Below, in pieces: positions 44,641 through 55,814 of a stretch of DNA of 64,000 nucleotides. The notes under the pieces are model-generated. The model had not been told where the DNA came from, made no database searches, and saw nothing but the letters and a program-made list of their open reading frames with translations. A program made the position numbers and the translations under genes. Location of the stretch: NCBI RefSeq assembly GCF_020283565.1, contig NC_060062.1:26472251-26536250 (forward strand). The letters are read 5' to 3'. This DNA is from Trifolium pratense. Lineage: Eukaryota; Streptophyta; Magnoliopsida; Fabales; Fabaceae. Positions within the stretch are counted from its first letter, which is position 1; every line of letters starts with the position of its first letter.

Positions 44641-45479
44641 CTCGCGCTTCAAACAGCTTCTAAAGATAAACCGTTATCACTCCGTCTTTTACCAAAGGAA
44701 TATCCGGTTCCAAGAGTTAAATCGAAAAAATCTATCAGTTTTTAAACAAAAAAACTAACTAACGTATATAAAAATGTGCAACTAACCTCAATGATTATAT
44801 GAAGATTAACGCGCCAAAAATCGACTCGACACGAACAGCCCGTAAAGATAAATGGCCGTGTTTCAATTCCGGTAGCAAAGTCTTGAGCAATCTCCGATCG
44901 GAAACAGTAATCTCCGATCGGAAACAGAAATCTTCGCGGAAAAGTGCGATTCCGAGCCAGTCCTATGATGACAAGTGTAAATATTAATAAAGAACGTAGA
45001 ATTTGTATTCAGTAAAACTAGAAAAATTGTAATGGAGAAGAAACGGACCGATTAAGTTAACGCCGGGAGGTTTCTTGAAAAGTGGAGGAAGACGGTGGAA
45101 ACGGAGAAGAAACGGTTGTAACCAAAGAAAAAGAAGTTGAAACAGAGATCTTCCTGTTAGAGTGGAAGAGAGTGAGAGAGAGGGGGAATAGTTTCATCAA
45201 TAAGCACTGATTTTATTGATCTTATCGATCATATGAATACAATTTATTGAAATACAAATTGCAGTGTATTGCTTGGTTAACAAGCTAACTAGAGTAACAA
45301 GCTCAAGTTAGTTACTAACTAACCAACAAACCAAAATAGTTACAAGAACCTGTTAAAACAAAAAAATCATATCACAAATTTTCTGTGAATTTTCAGCGAG
45401 ATATTGATTTCATCGAGGTATTGATTCTGAATTGCTGGCTCGGAAGGTCAACTTTAGAAATAGGATTAGGCTGCAGTTT
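44641..45479. other. No gene recognised; possible upstream region of the LBD-like or F-box copies
   Basis: Contains a 62-codon frame at 44799-44987 without a domain. A duplicated AATCTCCGATCGGAAACAG occurs at about 44887 and 44910, then purine-rich DNA (45060-45190). Confidence 0.4.
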
Positions 45480-47228
45480 TTGCACCATACACCGCTGTAG
45501 TCGCCACATTACTTCACAAATCTAATGATCATCTAATGGAAATTAAAAAGCTCACCAATCGTATACCCCGAGTTACTCTTGATGCACACAAAGTTACTTC
45601 CTTGGTAACTTTTCTACTCGGCCTTTAAGTCCAAGATCTTCAATTTACCATAGAAGATGATCGAAAATATCTAAATACTAGTTGCGTGTTACCCCGTGGT
45701 TTCTCAGCATCTTATTCATTGAGTAAACTAACATTAAATCTTGGTGGATATACTCTATATATTTCTAATAGTATTCAGTTCCCTAGCCTTAAGACGTTAA
45801 ATCTTTCATATGCTACCTTTGCAAATGACGAATCAGTTGAAGAATTTTTTTTCTGGGTGCCCTCTCCTAGAAGAGTTAACTTTGAATTATTGTTATTGGT
45901 GGTGCATAAAGCAGATCACTATTGCTATTTCAACATTGAGGATATTGACAATCCGTTTCAACCCTGATTGTCTAAATTGTGTTGACTGTGATAAATTTTC
46001 TGTCAAGATTGATGCTGTCAATCTTTTATCTTTAACTTGCACAAGTGATCCAACCATGCAATTGTGCTATTGAGTGGACTTGCGAGTGTCAAGCATCTCA
46101 CACTATCAAACGATACTTTTATGGTATGTATTCATTCGTCTTTTTTCTCCTCATCTTCGTTCGTCTTTTTAAATATTGTATATAAGATAAAGCGATGTGT
46201 TTTCTATGTAGTTATATTTTTGTTTCCTTTTCTAGGAATCTCCCTATGTAATTGATCGTTTCCATCTCCTTCCGGAGTTCCACAATTTGACACATCTTTG
46301 TCTGGATTCAGAGAATTGCTCTTTCAGTAGAACATCATTCACAAAATTCCTTCTAAAGTGTCCTAAACTGGAAGTTCTTGCTTTTCCTCTGGTACACTTT
46401 ATATCTTTTTATCCCGTTTAATTTGTCTCATTTCAAGGTTAAAACAATGATATTATTTCCATCCATTTGATTGTTAATTCATTTTTATTTGTACTCAGGG
46501 AATTTGCATATTAAGACAAGACGAGGATCACGGTTGGAAATCAATTCCAGTGCCTTGTTGTATCAAATCTTCTCTCAAGAAGCTTCACATTACAAATTTT
46601 GATGGATATGTATGTGAAATCCAATTCGTTGAGTTTTTTTTACTGTATGCAACAGTTTTAGAGGAGTTCCTGATATCCATATCACGTTCGTCACTTTCAA
46701 AATATAATTCGAAGAATCTGGCAGATCTCAAGAACCAATTTGTAGGAATTGGAAGTTGCGACATTAAGTTTCGGTAAATCTTTCTTTGTTTGAGTAGGAA
46801 TCAAATTTACTTCTAACTTTATTTCAACACTAAGGTGTGGTTAAGTTAAATATCTTGCACTTGATGAACCTGAATCTGTTTACACATTGTATTATTGGAG
46901 GACAAATTATTTTTCTTTTGTTGATAAATCTTTGCATGGATAATGAAACAATGTAACTATGTAAGTGTTGATAATGGTTTGCTTGGAAATGAAGCCTGAC
47001 ATAATTTTTGGCCAAAAAAAATTCTAGAACCTGTCCATCAAACTTGGAGTTTATCTGTGTGGATATCAAGATTCAAGGGAAAAAGTTTTTGCTTGAGTTA
47101 TATCTTTGATTTTTGGACAAGTTTCCACTTTAATTGTAATTGACTTGCATTTTCATGTTTATTTTTGCAGAACACCCGAACTTGTGATTAGAGGGAAGCC
47201 GAGTTGTAGAAAATGCTATGGATTTTAA
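45480..47228 (+). pseudogene. F-box/LRR/FBD gene, tandem copy 1, decapitated
   Basis: Paralog of the intact gene at 50.2 kb. The sequence jumps from a leader-like GCACCATACACCGCTG (equivalent to about 49770) straight to TAGTCGCCACATTACTTC (equivalent to about 50437), so the start codon and F-box are deleted. A TAA-type break and an extra T in the AATTTTTTTTCTGGG run (45846-45853) shift the frame. A second deletion of about 120 bp removes the end of exon 1 after CCAACCATGCAATT. Exons 2 (46236-46391), 3 (46499-46773) and 4 (47171-47228) keep intact splice sites, and their C-terminus ends KCYGF like the paralog. Confidence 0.88.
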
Positions 47229-47520
47229 GTCAGACTTTTGAGTTCTTTTCAGTTATGACTTGTAATTTTAGGGAATTTATAGGACACTGAAGTACTTGTA
47301 ATGATACACATGAAATAAACAAACCTCTTTGCATTCTAACACATGAGCTTCATATTATGACTCTTTCACCAAACAACATGAAATAAACAAACCTCTTTGT
47401 ATTATGGAAACTTAAAATTTTGATCTTTTTTTAACTCTGGACATAACTGTTCACTTATTTAGTTCACACTTAAATGGAATTTCCCCCATAAATAAATTAC
47501 TTTACATTTAGTCCATGGTA
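47229..47520 (+). other. 3' flank of F-box copy 1
   Basis: Matches the flank of the intact copy (CTTGTAATGATACACATGAA at about 47297 and 52331). It contains a local duplicate, ACATGAAATAAACAAACCTC, at 47308 and 47378. Confidence 0.6.
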
Positions 47521-47524
47521 TTAT

Positions 47525-47960
47525 TTTTTTTACTAAATAAAATGTATTCATTCAATCAAATTGATAAGAGTACATCGATGCAATACAAATTCAAAATCGC
47601 TAAAAACAAAAAAGATGAATCTGCGAACAAACTCACAACATCCGTGTTAATAGCATAAAACGACATATTGCATAAGCCTACATATTTGACTATATTGAAG
47701 TTTCCGGAATATTCTTGTCTCCGGATCTGTAGCATTGATGGAACCAAAGTCATTGATTGGATCTGCACTAAATCAACCTTAATCCTTCAACCTGAAACAA
47801 ATGAACACCGTACCAAGACGGGATGACAATACTCCGCATTAAGACGGGATACTCCGCACTAAGACGAGAAAATCAAAACAAAGGATGATGAAATCACAAA
47901 AACAAACAAAAGAAATACTAAATATATGTAACACTTATTTAATTAAAATAGAAAGAAAAA
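47525..47960 (-). repeat. Unclassified repeat with a conserved short frame, copy 1
   Basis: The reverse-strand frame 47768-47556 (QIQSMTLVPSMLQIRRQEYS) is homologous to a forward-strand frame at 54678-54860 (HIQSMTLASSKLQTRRHEYF). The DNA upstream (GACGGGATGACAATACTCC, AAGACGGGATACTCCGC) also has counterparts near 54570-54650. This is probably part of a dispersed retroelement; I cannot name it. Confidence 0.5.
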
Positions 47961-48140
47961 CAATTTGGAGGGGTGATTTTAGGTCTAAATTGACCCTAGT
48001 AGATCAAGAAGAAAAGAAAAAGTGGTATTCATGTTAAATTAAATCAAAGTAAAACAAAAAATTTGCAAATCAAATTCATATAATTAATCAAGTCTAAGTC
48101 AATTGTCCTCCTGCCAAATATATTTGGATAAATTTGTATA

Positions 48141-49306
48141 GGGTAATTAGGTTTTACCACCCCTGCAAAATAAGCCAATTTTGCATTACCCCCCGCAAAA
48201 AAAAAAATTGAGATTACCCCCTGCAATATGAAGATTCTCTCTTTTTACCCCTGCTTGACAACTTGGCATAGAGTCTTTATTTTTTATGAGGTGGCATGCA
48301 TATGTGGCATTTATTTCATTTTTATTTTTTTAATTTGCACATGTCATTTTTATTATTAAATAAATTGGTGACAAAAATTTTAAAAATTCCACTTAATTAG
48401 TTTTTTAAAAAATAAAAAATATTGTGTCAAAAAAAATTATTAAAAATAAAATATGTTAATTCAAAAAGATATGTTAATCCATCGTTTCTAACAACAACAA
48501 AAAAAAAAAAAAAAAAAACTCACAATCTTTTCCTGTAACATAACACAAATCTTTCTCCTTCTCATTCTTCTTCTCAAAACCCAAAATTATTTTTTCTCTA
48601 ACACAAACTTAGAATCCCAGAATCCTTTTTCTCTAAAATAAAACCTAGAAATCCGCCGAATCACTCCGCCGAATTCGTCGAAACAAATGATTGATGAAGA
48701 ACAAAGGCAGGAACTAGGAACCGGATTTCCTATAAAGGCAGAAACTGGGTTTTTGAATTTATGGGTTAGGGATTGAATTGATGGGATGAAGAATTGGGAA
48801 GAAGAATTATGTTTTTGGGTTAGGAAGAAATTGAGTTGTTGCAAAGGGATGAAGAATAGAAGAACAAAAGAAATTTATGATTATGTTTCTGGGTTTAGCG
48901 AGATTGATTTTTGGAAGAAAAAAAATTGGGTTCTTTTTGGATTGTTGTTCTTGGTGGTGTTGATGATTTTATTGATGTTGTTGTTCTTGGTGGTGTTGAT
49001 GTTGTTGTTTTTGTTGAATGATGAAAGTTATTGTGGTAGGGATGAAGGGGAAATTAGAAAATAATTTATTATTATTTTTTTAATTTTTAGTTTATTTAAT
49101 AATAAAAATGACATGTGCAAATTAAAAAAAATTAAATGCCACATATGCATGTCACCTCATAAAAAATAAAGATTCTATGCCAAGTTGTCAAGCAGGGGGT
49201 AAAAAGAGAGAATCTTAATATTGCAGGGGGTAATCCCAAGTTTTTTTTTTGCAGGGGGTAATGCAAAATTGGCTTATTTTGCAGGGGGGTAAAACCCTAT
49301 TTACCT
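48141..49306. mobile_element. 1.17-kb Mutator-like foldback element, family member 2
   Basis: ATTTGTATA flanks it at 48132-48140 and 49307-49315. The inverted ends share GGTTTTACC, CCTGCAAAATAAGCCAATTT and TTGCATTACCCCC, followed by the complement GGGGTAATGCAAAATTGG on the right. The arms run about 300 bp. The centre (48500-49060) has G-rich, coding-like DNA with a frame 48786-49064 containing a hydrophobic leucine/valine stretch (about residues 50-78), possibly captured host sequence, unidentified. The paralogous F-box flank at about 52553-52575 lacks the insertion. Confidence 0.88.
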
Positions 49307-49319
49307 ATTTGTATATTAT

Positions 49320-50167
49320 GTATTTGAATTCGATTGGTGCTTTCTAAACTTGCTTAGAACTTAGAACTACTAATATTGCAAATATTAGTTTATAATTTAT
49401 TTTATAGGTTATTCATAATTTTAAAAAATTTCGTTATACGTATATATGTTTTGGATATAGTGTGTTGGTTTCGTTTTTTAAATATAAATTTTTTAGTTTG
49501 TTGTTTTATTTTTATATATAGTAGCGGGTCATGTCTGTATCTACCTTATGTTAAAAAAAAAAGATATAACTTATGTTAAGGTAATTTGATAATAAAAAAG
49601 TTTAAAAGATGTGAATTTATTAATAAAAGATTTTTTTTACTATTAAAAAAAAAAAGGTATTTCATGTATCTCTTTGTATAACCCTTATTAAGAATAAGAA
49701 CCCTAGCTACTAGCTAGCCTCTTCTCTTTCTCATACTGGTAAAAGATCCGTCGACTTAGGCCTCTGCACCATCCACCGCTGTATCGTTGCAGTAAGGTAT
49801 GGTTGATTTTCCCTTTGAAATTGAGAATTAAATGTTTTTTTCGACACAATTGAAAACTAAAATAAAAAAAAAAACATAAATTAGTGTTTGTATATTGTTA
49901 GTTTTTTTTAATTTAATCGAATAAAGATCAGGATTATGCGTTTTTAGGATTTTGGTTCTCCTTTTTAGCTTTCTCATCGAAGCGCATTGATGATTACGAA
50001 TAGGTAGAAATTGAAAACTATAAAACATCTTTTGTCTGTTGGAATTTTTTAGTCGTGATTTGGTGACCCTTTGAATAATTTAAACTCAAATACCTAACGA
50101 TTTAATGATTTGATTCTGAATAAGTATGTGTTTTATTTTGTTTTTCTGAAATTAAAGACAGTTAATT
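49320..50167 (+). promoter_or_regulatory. Upstream region of the intact F-box gene
   Basis: CTCTGCACCATCCACCGCTG (49763) is shared with the leader of the broken copy and is followed by CAGTAAGGTATGG, which could be the donor of a leader intron ending before the ATG at 50168. No unambiguous TATA box could be assigned. Confidence 0.4.
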
Positions 50168-52215
50168 ATGTTTGAGAAGAAGAAGAAGATTGAAGAAATT
50201 AGCAGCAGCATGGTATCCAACAATGCATCAATCAAAAGGCATAAACACATGATTAGTGACTTACCCAATAACGTTCTCGTTCATATTCTTTCTTTTTTAT
50301 CTACCAAAGATGCTATCAAAACTTCCATATTATCAACAAAGTGGAGGTACTTATGGACCTATTTATCTGTCTTTGATTTTCGATTTTTTTATTATCAAAA
50401 AAATCGAAACCCATCACATTCCCTTTTAGATGTAGTCGCTACACTACTTGAAAAATCTAAGGATCATCTAATAGAAATAAAAAGGATCACCGTTCGTATA
50501 CCCCAAGTTACTCTTAATGCTGACAAAGTTACTTTTTTAGTAACTTCTCTACTCAGTCTCAAAGTCCAAGATCTTGAATTTTCTATAGAAGATCTAAGAT
50601 ATCTAAATGCTCGCCGCGAGTTACCCCTTGGTTTCTCAGGATCTTATTTGTTGAGTAAACTAACGTTAAATCTTACTGGATATACTCTAAATATTTCTAA
50701 TGCTATTCAATTTCCTAGCCTTAAGACATTGAATCTTAAGTATGCTACCTTTCCAAATGAGGAATCAGTTGAAGAATTTTTTTCTGGGTGCCCTCGCCTG
50801 GAAGAGTTAACTTTGATTAATTGTTATTGGTTGCACATACAGAAGCTCACTATTGCTATTTCCACATTGAGGAAATTGACCATCCATTTCAATCATTATT
50901 GTCTACAACATTGTGATGACTTTGACAAATTTTCTGTCAAGATTGATGCTGTCAATCTTTTATCTTTAACTTGCACAAGTGATCCAACCATACAATTTGT
51001 CATTGTTAACCCCCCAACCTCCATGCTTGATGCATATATTGCATTTAGCTTACACTTTCCATGGGATGATAGGACACATGCGCTATATGAGGAATATCTT
51101 TCTCGTTGTGCAGTTGTTCTATTAAGTGGACTTGCGAGTGTCAAGTATCTCACACTATCAAACGATACTTTTCAGGTATGTATGTATTATCTTTTTTTTT
51201 TCTCCTCATCTTCTTTCGTCTTTTTTAAATATTGTATATAAGATAATGCATGTTTTTACCTTTAGTTGTGTTTTCTATGTAATTATATTTTTGTTTCCTT
51301 TTTTAGGAATCTCCCTATGTAAATGATCGTTTCCATCTCCTTCCGAAGTTCCACAATTTGACACATCTTTGTCTGGATTCAGACATTTGCTCTTTCAGTA
51401 GAACATCATTCACAAAATTCCTTCTAAAGTGTCCTAAACTGGAAGTTCTTGTTTTTCCTCTGGTACACTTTATATCCTGCTCAATTTGTCGTCAAAACAA
51501 TGATATTATTTCCATCCATTGACTTGTTAATTCATTTTTTTTTTTATACTCAGGGAAGTGGCATATTAAGACAAGACGATAATCATGGTTGGAAATCAAT
51601 TCCAGTGCCTCGTTGTATAAAATCTTCTCTCAAGAAGCTTCACATTACAGATTTTTGTGGATATTCATGGGATATCCAATTCGTTGAGTTTTTCTTAGAG
51701 AACGCAACAGTTTTGGAGAAGTTTCAGATATCCTTATCGTGTTCGCCACTTTCAAAATATAATTGGAAGAATCTGGCAGATCTCAAGAACCAATTTGTAG
51801 GAATGGGAAGTTGTGACATTAAGTTTCGGTAAATCTTTCTTTCTTTGAGTAGGGAATAAAATTTACTTGTCTAACTTTATTTCAAAACTAAGTTAAATAG
51901 CTTGCATTTGATGAACCTGCATCCATTTATACATTATATTATTGGCAGACAAACTCTCTTTCTTTTGTTGATAAATGTTTGATGGATTGTGAAACAACTA
52001 TGTAAGTGTTGATAATGGTTTGCTTGGAAATGAAGCTTGACATAATTTTTGGCCAAAAACCTGTCCAACAAACATGTTCTTTATTCATATGTTTAATTTA
52101 TGAACAAGTTTCCATGGTAATTGTAATTGACTTGCAGTTTCATGTTTATTTTTGCAGATTAGCCAAAAGTGTGAGTAAAATGCAGAACTTTTGTAAAAAA
52201 TGCTATGGTTTTTAA
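50168..52215 (+). CDS. F-box/LRR/FBD protein (498 aa, four exons)
   Basis: Exons 50168-51175, 51307-51462, 51554-51828 and 52158-52215 (1497 nt) join in frame with GT-AG introns. F-box proteins are the substrate-recognition subunits of SCF (Skp1-cullin) ubiquitin ligases. The F-box is at about residues 28-70 (MISDLPNNVLVHILSFLSTK, then STKWRYLW). Degenerate leucine-rich repeats follow (LSKLTLNLTGYTL, SLKTLNLKYATF, LEELTLINCYW, NLTHLCLDSD). An FBD-type end is seen in exon 3 (CIKSSLKKLHITDF, then VEFFLENATVLEKFQIS). A methionine further in (MVSNNASIKR) could be the true start; the first was taken because it is upstream in the same open frame. The target substrate is unknown. The family expands by tandem duplication, as seen here. 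Confidence 0.9.
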
Positions 52216-52690
52216 GGCAGACTTTTGAGTTCTTTTCAGTTATGACTTGTTTTCAAGGGCAATAATTTTAAGGAATTTATTTCTCAAGTTCAGTTATATT
52301 TCAGCACTATTTATAAGGCACCGAAGTACTTGTAATGATACACATGAAATAAACAAAGCTCTTAGTTTTCCAATACGTACATTAGTTTCATACTAGTATT
52401 ATTTTTGTGATTTTTTCTCATATTTCTTTCACAAAACATGTATTATGGAAACGTTAAATTGCTTTACATTTGGTCCATGGTGTTGATGTTAAATTAAATC
52501 AAAGTCGTATAATTAATCAAGTCTATGTCATTTGTCCTCCTACTAAATATATTTGGATAAATTTGTCATAATGTGGATTTGAATTCAATTGGTGGCTTCT
52601 AAACTTGTCATAGAAGTACTAATTTTGTTGGCTATTTTGATCTTATTCCCAAGCAATATATATTCTTCATAAATAATGATATTTGCTCCT
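52216..52690 (+). other. 3' flank of the F-box gene, duplicated with 47.2-48.1 kb
   Basis: AATTAAATCAAAGT, ATAATTAATCAAGTCTA, TGTCCTCCT and ATATTTGGATAAATTTG match 48030-48135, followed by GAATTCAATTGGTGGCTTCT matching 49327-49350. It supplies the empty site for the 1.17-kb element. Confidence 0.7.
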
Positions 52691-52696
52691 ACAATG

Positions 52697-53190
52697 CTCG
52701 AGTTATTGTCGGAAGCTCTAGGCCTAAACCGCTGTCACCTTAAGGAAATAGGTTGTGCTTAAGGGTTTATTGTTCTATGTCACTATTACCCTCCATATCC
52801 TGAACCAGAATAAACTCCACTGCAATTGTTGCAAACATCTGCTTTAATCACTTCTTCTGCTATTAGGAGGTGTTGCACAGTCACAACTTGTGGTTCCTCT
52901 ATGATATATGTCAAAAACTTCTTCATTCGTTCCTCCTTTTTTCTTCATTTTTTTTCTACTGCATACTTCTATTGCAGCATACTTATGAGTCGCAACTCCT
53001 ATTTCTGTATGTATCTAACACACTGCTATAATGAACCACAGTCTAACTTGAAGGGTTTATTGTTCTATGTCACTATTACCCTCCATGTTCTAGGCCTAAA
53101 CATCTGCATTAACCACTTCTTCTCTTCTTCTGCTATTAGAAGGTGTTGCCCACTGTGGCAGTCGCAACTCGTGGTTCCTTTATGATACAA
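52697..53190 (+). pseudogene. 2-oxoglutarate-dependent dioxygenase fragment (ACC-oxidase-like), duplicated
   Basis: From 52697 the frame reads LELLSEALGLNRCHLKEIGCA, stop, GFIVLCHYYPPYPEPE, stop. This matches the region before the iron-binding HxD in plant 2OG-Fe(II) oxygenases of the ACC-oxidase-homolog type. Two stops interrupt it and the catalytic half is absent. Part of it (AAGGGTTTATTGTTCTATG and CACTATTACCCTCCAT) recurs at 53051-53086. The following 100 bp (TTCTTCTGCTATTAG, AGGTGTTGC, GTGGTTCCT) recurs as well, so the fragment was locally duplicated about 300 bp apart. Confidence 0.7.
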
Positions 53191-54198
53191 CAAAGGCAAA
53201 AACAGTATGCTAGTCATTGGGATGCCAAAACAATTTCCCCTTCAAAAGAAGATATATCACTAATCTAATCAAAAGAAGATAAAACCTTCTTTGAAACTCT
53301 AAGTTGTAATTGCAGTACTATTTAAGTTAATGAGGTGATTTAGTTTTGATGTTTTTTATGATCTTCCTAAAGTATTAAAATTTCATTTAATTGTTCACGT
53401 GTAAAACATTAATTTGAAATCAGTGTATTTTCCTGGTTTGAAACAGAAAAATTGCAACAGAAAAAGTTAGTTCACTGAAATAAGAGAACGTAACCTTCCT
53501 TTTCCTTAAATTACATATGTGGCAAGGATCAAATTTTTAATGAATCGCTTTGAGTCCAACTTGTGTAATTGTGATTTCGATCTTGATCAACATGCATAAA
53601 CTTGTGAGACGGATTTATGATATAAAATTATTTCATGTAGTGAACTCAACATACATCAGAACTTGATTGAGTTAGTCAAACAAATCTGTCAATATTTCAA
53701 ATAAGCGTAATACAAATAGTTAGGCAATAAAACTTCCATCACATTTGGATCAACTCATGTTACAATTGCAGTCAAACACATTACCCTATAAATGCAGCCG
53801 CCCAAGAGTAAATAATACAATATAATTATATACATATCAATCAAGAAAGTCACCAGATTCCTTCATAACAAAATTATAACAAAATGGAAAAGTCGTCAGA
53901 TTCCTTCATAACAAAATTACCATTTCTCCACCCAGATTTGTTTTCATCATAAATTCATTTTGGAAAATAAAAATGGGACTATTTTAGAGGGATCATTATT
54001 CGAAGAAAATTTTTAGGAGGACTAAAAACAAAACTTTGAATATTTACGGGACCAATAACATATTTAACCATATTATTTTTTAGAGGGTAAAATATGTTTT
54101 GGTGTATGTAATTTTATCAAATTTTTCAGTAATTTGTGTTAATCTTGTTTTTTGTTTTTATGATTTGTTAAGTGAATGCTCTCTAAATCTAAAGAAAC
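53191..54198. other. Non-coding intergenic DNA
   Basis: AT-rich. A local repeat CAGATTCCTTCATAACAAAATTA occurs at about 53853 and 53899. No gene recognised. Confidence 0.4.
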
Positions 54199-54209
54199 AG
54201 TCGTCACCT

Positions 54210-54335
54210 TCCTTTTTTTTGAAGAAGCTAAATTAGCCCACCCAAATTGGCGTCAGAGAGAGTCGAACCTCAGACCTCAAGAGGAGCACACTTCCAGGTC
54301 TCAAGCCAATACCAATGCACCAACCCAGGTGAGTT
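54210..54335 (-). mobile_element. tRNA-derived SINE, second family, with 11-bp target duplication
   Basis: Close relative of the SINE at 24.1 kb: on the reverse strand CTGGGTTGGTGCATTGGTAT, CTCTTGAGGTCTGAGGTTCG, then GCCAATTTGGGTGGGCTAAT and an A tail. AGTCGTCACCT is directly repeated at 54199-54209 and 54336-54346. Confidence 0.85.
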
Positions 54336-54469
54336 AGTCGTCACCTCCCTTAATCCTAGTTTATTCATTTTCTGCATCCATAAAAGAGTGGTGGTTTTAG
54401 GGTTTATTTTTTACCCAAATCACCCTTCTTAAGTTGTTTTTCTTTTTCTTTTTCATTTAAATAAGTGAT

Positions 54470-54473
<4 letters not shown>

Positions 54474-54551
<78 letters not shown>
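54474..54551. repeat. (TA)n microsatellite, about 78 bp
   Basis: An uninterrupted TA tract. No foldback element abuts this one. Confidence 0.95.
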
Positions 54552-54556
<5 letters not shown>

Positions 54557-54559
54557 TTT

Positions 54560-54860
54560 TTGTGATTTCATCGTCTTAGTGTGACGTTGTGTTGGTTGTC
54601 TTGTTGCGGCGTTATTTTGTTATTCCGTCTTGATGTGATATTTGTTTAATTCATATTGACAGATTAGATTCGACTTAGTGCATATTCAATCAATGACTTT
54701 GGCGTCATCAAAGTTGCAGACTCGGAGACATGAGTATTTCGACAATTTCAATTTCGTCATATTTGTAGGTTTTGTCACATTTGTAGACATTTTGCCGTTG
54801 TATGCTATTAACGTGGGTGTTGGGAGTATGTTCACAGATTCATCCTTCATTTTAGTTTCA
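54560..54860 (+). repeat. Unclassified repeat with a conserved short frame, copy 2
   Basis: Homologous to 47525-47960 in the opposite orientation (CAATCAATGACTTTGG, then AGACATGAGTATTTCG). The frame 54678-54896 shares the QSMTL and RRHEY blocks. It ends where the foldback element at 54865 begins. Confidence 0.5.
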
Positions 54861-54944
54861 CACCAGGATCCGTTGACACCATGTGTCAACGTTTAGTTTG
54901 ACATCAAATCTCCAAGATCCGTTGACACCAAATTTTAAGAGTCA

Positions 54945-55811
54945 GGATCCGTTGACACCAGGTGTCAAAGTTTAGTTTGACATCAAATCTCCTCCCTTCA
55001 TTTTATTTAATCTAAAGGCCTAAAACAATCATTAAAATAATTCAGAAATTCAAAGATCATGTGATTAGTCTTACAATCTTTCCTAAATAGCATATTTGAT
55101 TTGTCCTATCTCTTTATCTATCACCTGCACAAAATTGATAATCATCATTGTTCTTTGTTTGTTTCCTCTAATTTTTGTATCAGCATTCATCCCTGCTACT
55201 TTTTAATTTTTTATTTTACAGAATACTCTTGTTAGTATTTGTCGATCAACACAGTCGATGTTTGAATGGTTTCAAGTTCATGAGTGTTTAACGAACTCTA
55301 CAAGTTCATGCCTTTTTTTTTTGTTCCGAAACTATAATTAGTCCATGCCTATTTCCTTTATGTTTGTATCAATTTTGTGTTTTATGTGTTGATTCAACTT
55401 TTAATTATTAAGAATTTCTTAAGTTTCAAATATAAGATAAGAAGTTTTTTTAACACATCCGATGATAGAGCAAATGTTACAAGAGAGTAGTGTTAAAATA
55501 TAGTGGGATAAAATTGCAGAGAGATTTGTAATAATTGTTTTTGCAGAGATTGACGAATAATAATGTTAAAAAAATAATCTTCATTGTTTTTGGGACAAAT
55601 ATAGGAGAAAATAAATAAAATGAACGAGGATGCATAATCTTCTATTTTGGGAAAGACGTGAAATATTTTAGGAAGAGATTGTGAGACTAATTACATGATC
55701 TTTGAATTTATGAATTATTTTAATGATTGATTTAGGCCTTTAGATTAAATAAAATGAAGGGTGGACATTTAGTGTCAAACTAAATTTTGACACCTAGTAT
55801 CAACAGATCCT
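54945..55811. mobile_element. About 870-bp foldback element with a reiterated left terminus
   Basis: Left GGATCCGTTGACACCAGGTG, CAAAGTTTAGTTTGACATC, CTTCATTTTATTTAATCTAA, AGGCCTAAAACAATCATTA and the matching reverse-complement series at 55640-55811 form arms of about 170 bp. Two further partial copies of the left end (GGATCCGTTGACACCATG at about 54869 and AGATCCGTTGACACCAAAT at about 54916) precede it. Inner DNA is AT-rich. There is no coding frame. Confidence 0.75.
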
Positions 55812-55814
55812 AAT

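Noticed and set aside
48786..49064. 92-codon frame with a strongly hydrophobic stretch in MULE-like member 2
   Set aside because: The hydrophobic part comes from GTTGTTCTTGGTGGT-type repeats. No start context or family match; mentioned only as possible captured DNA.
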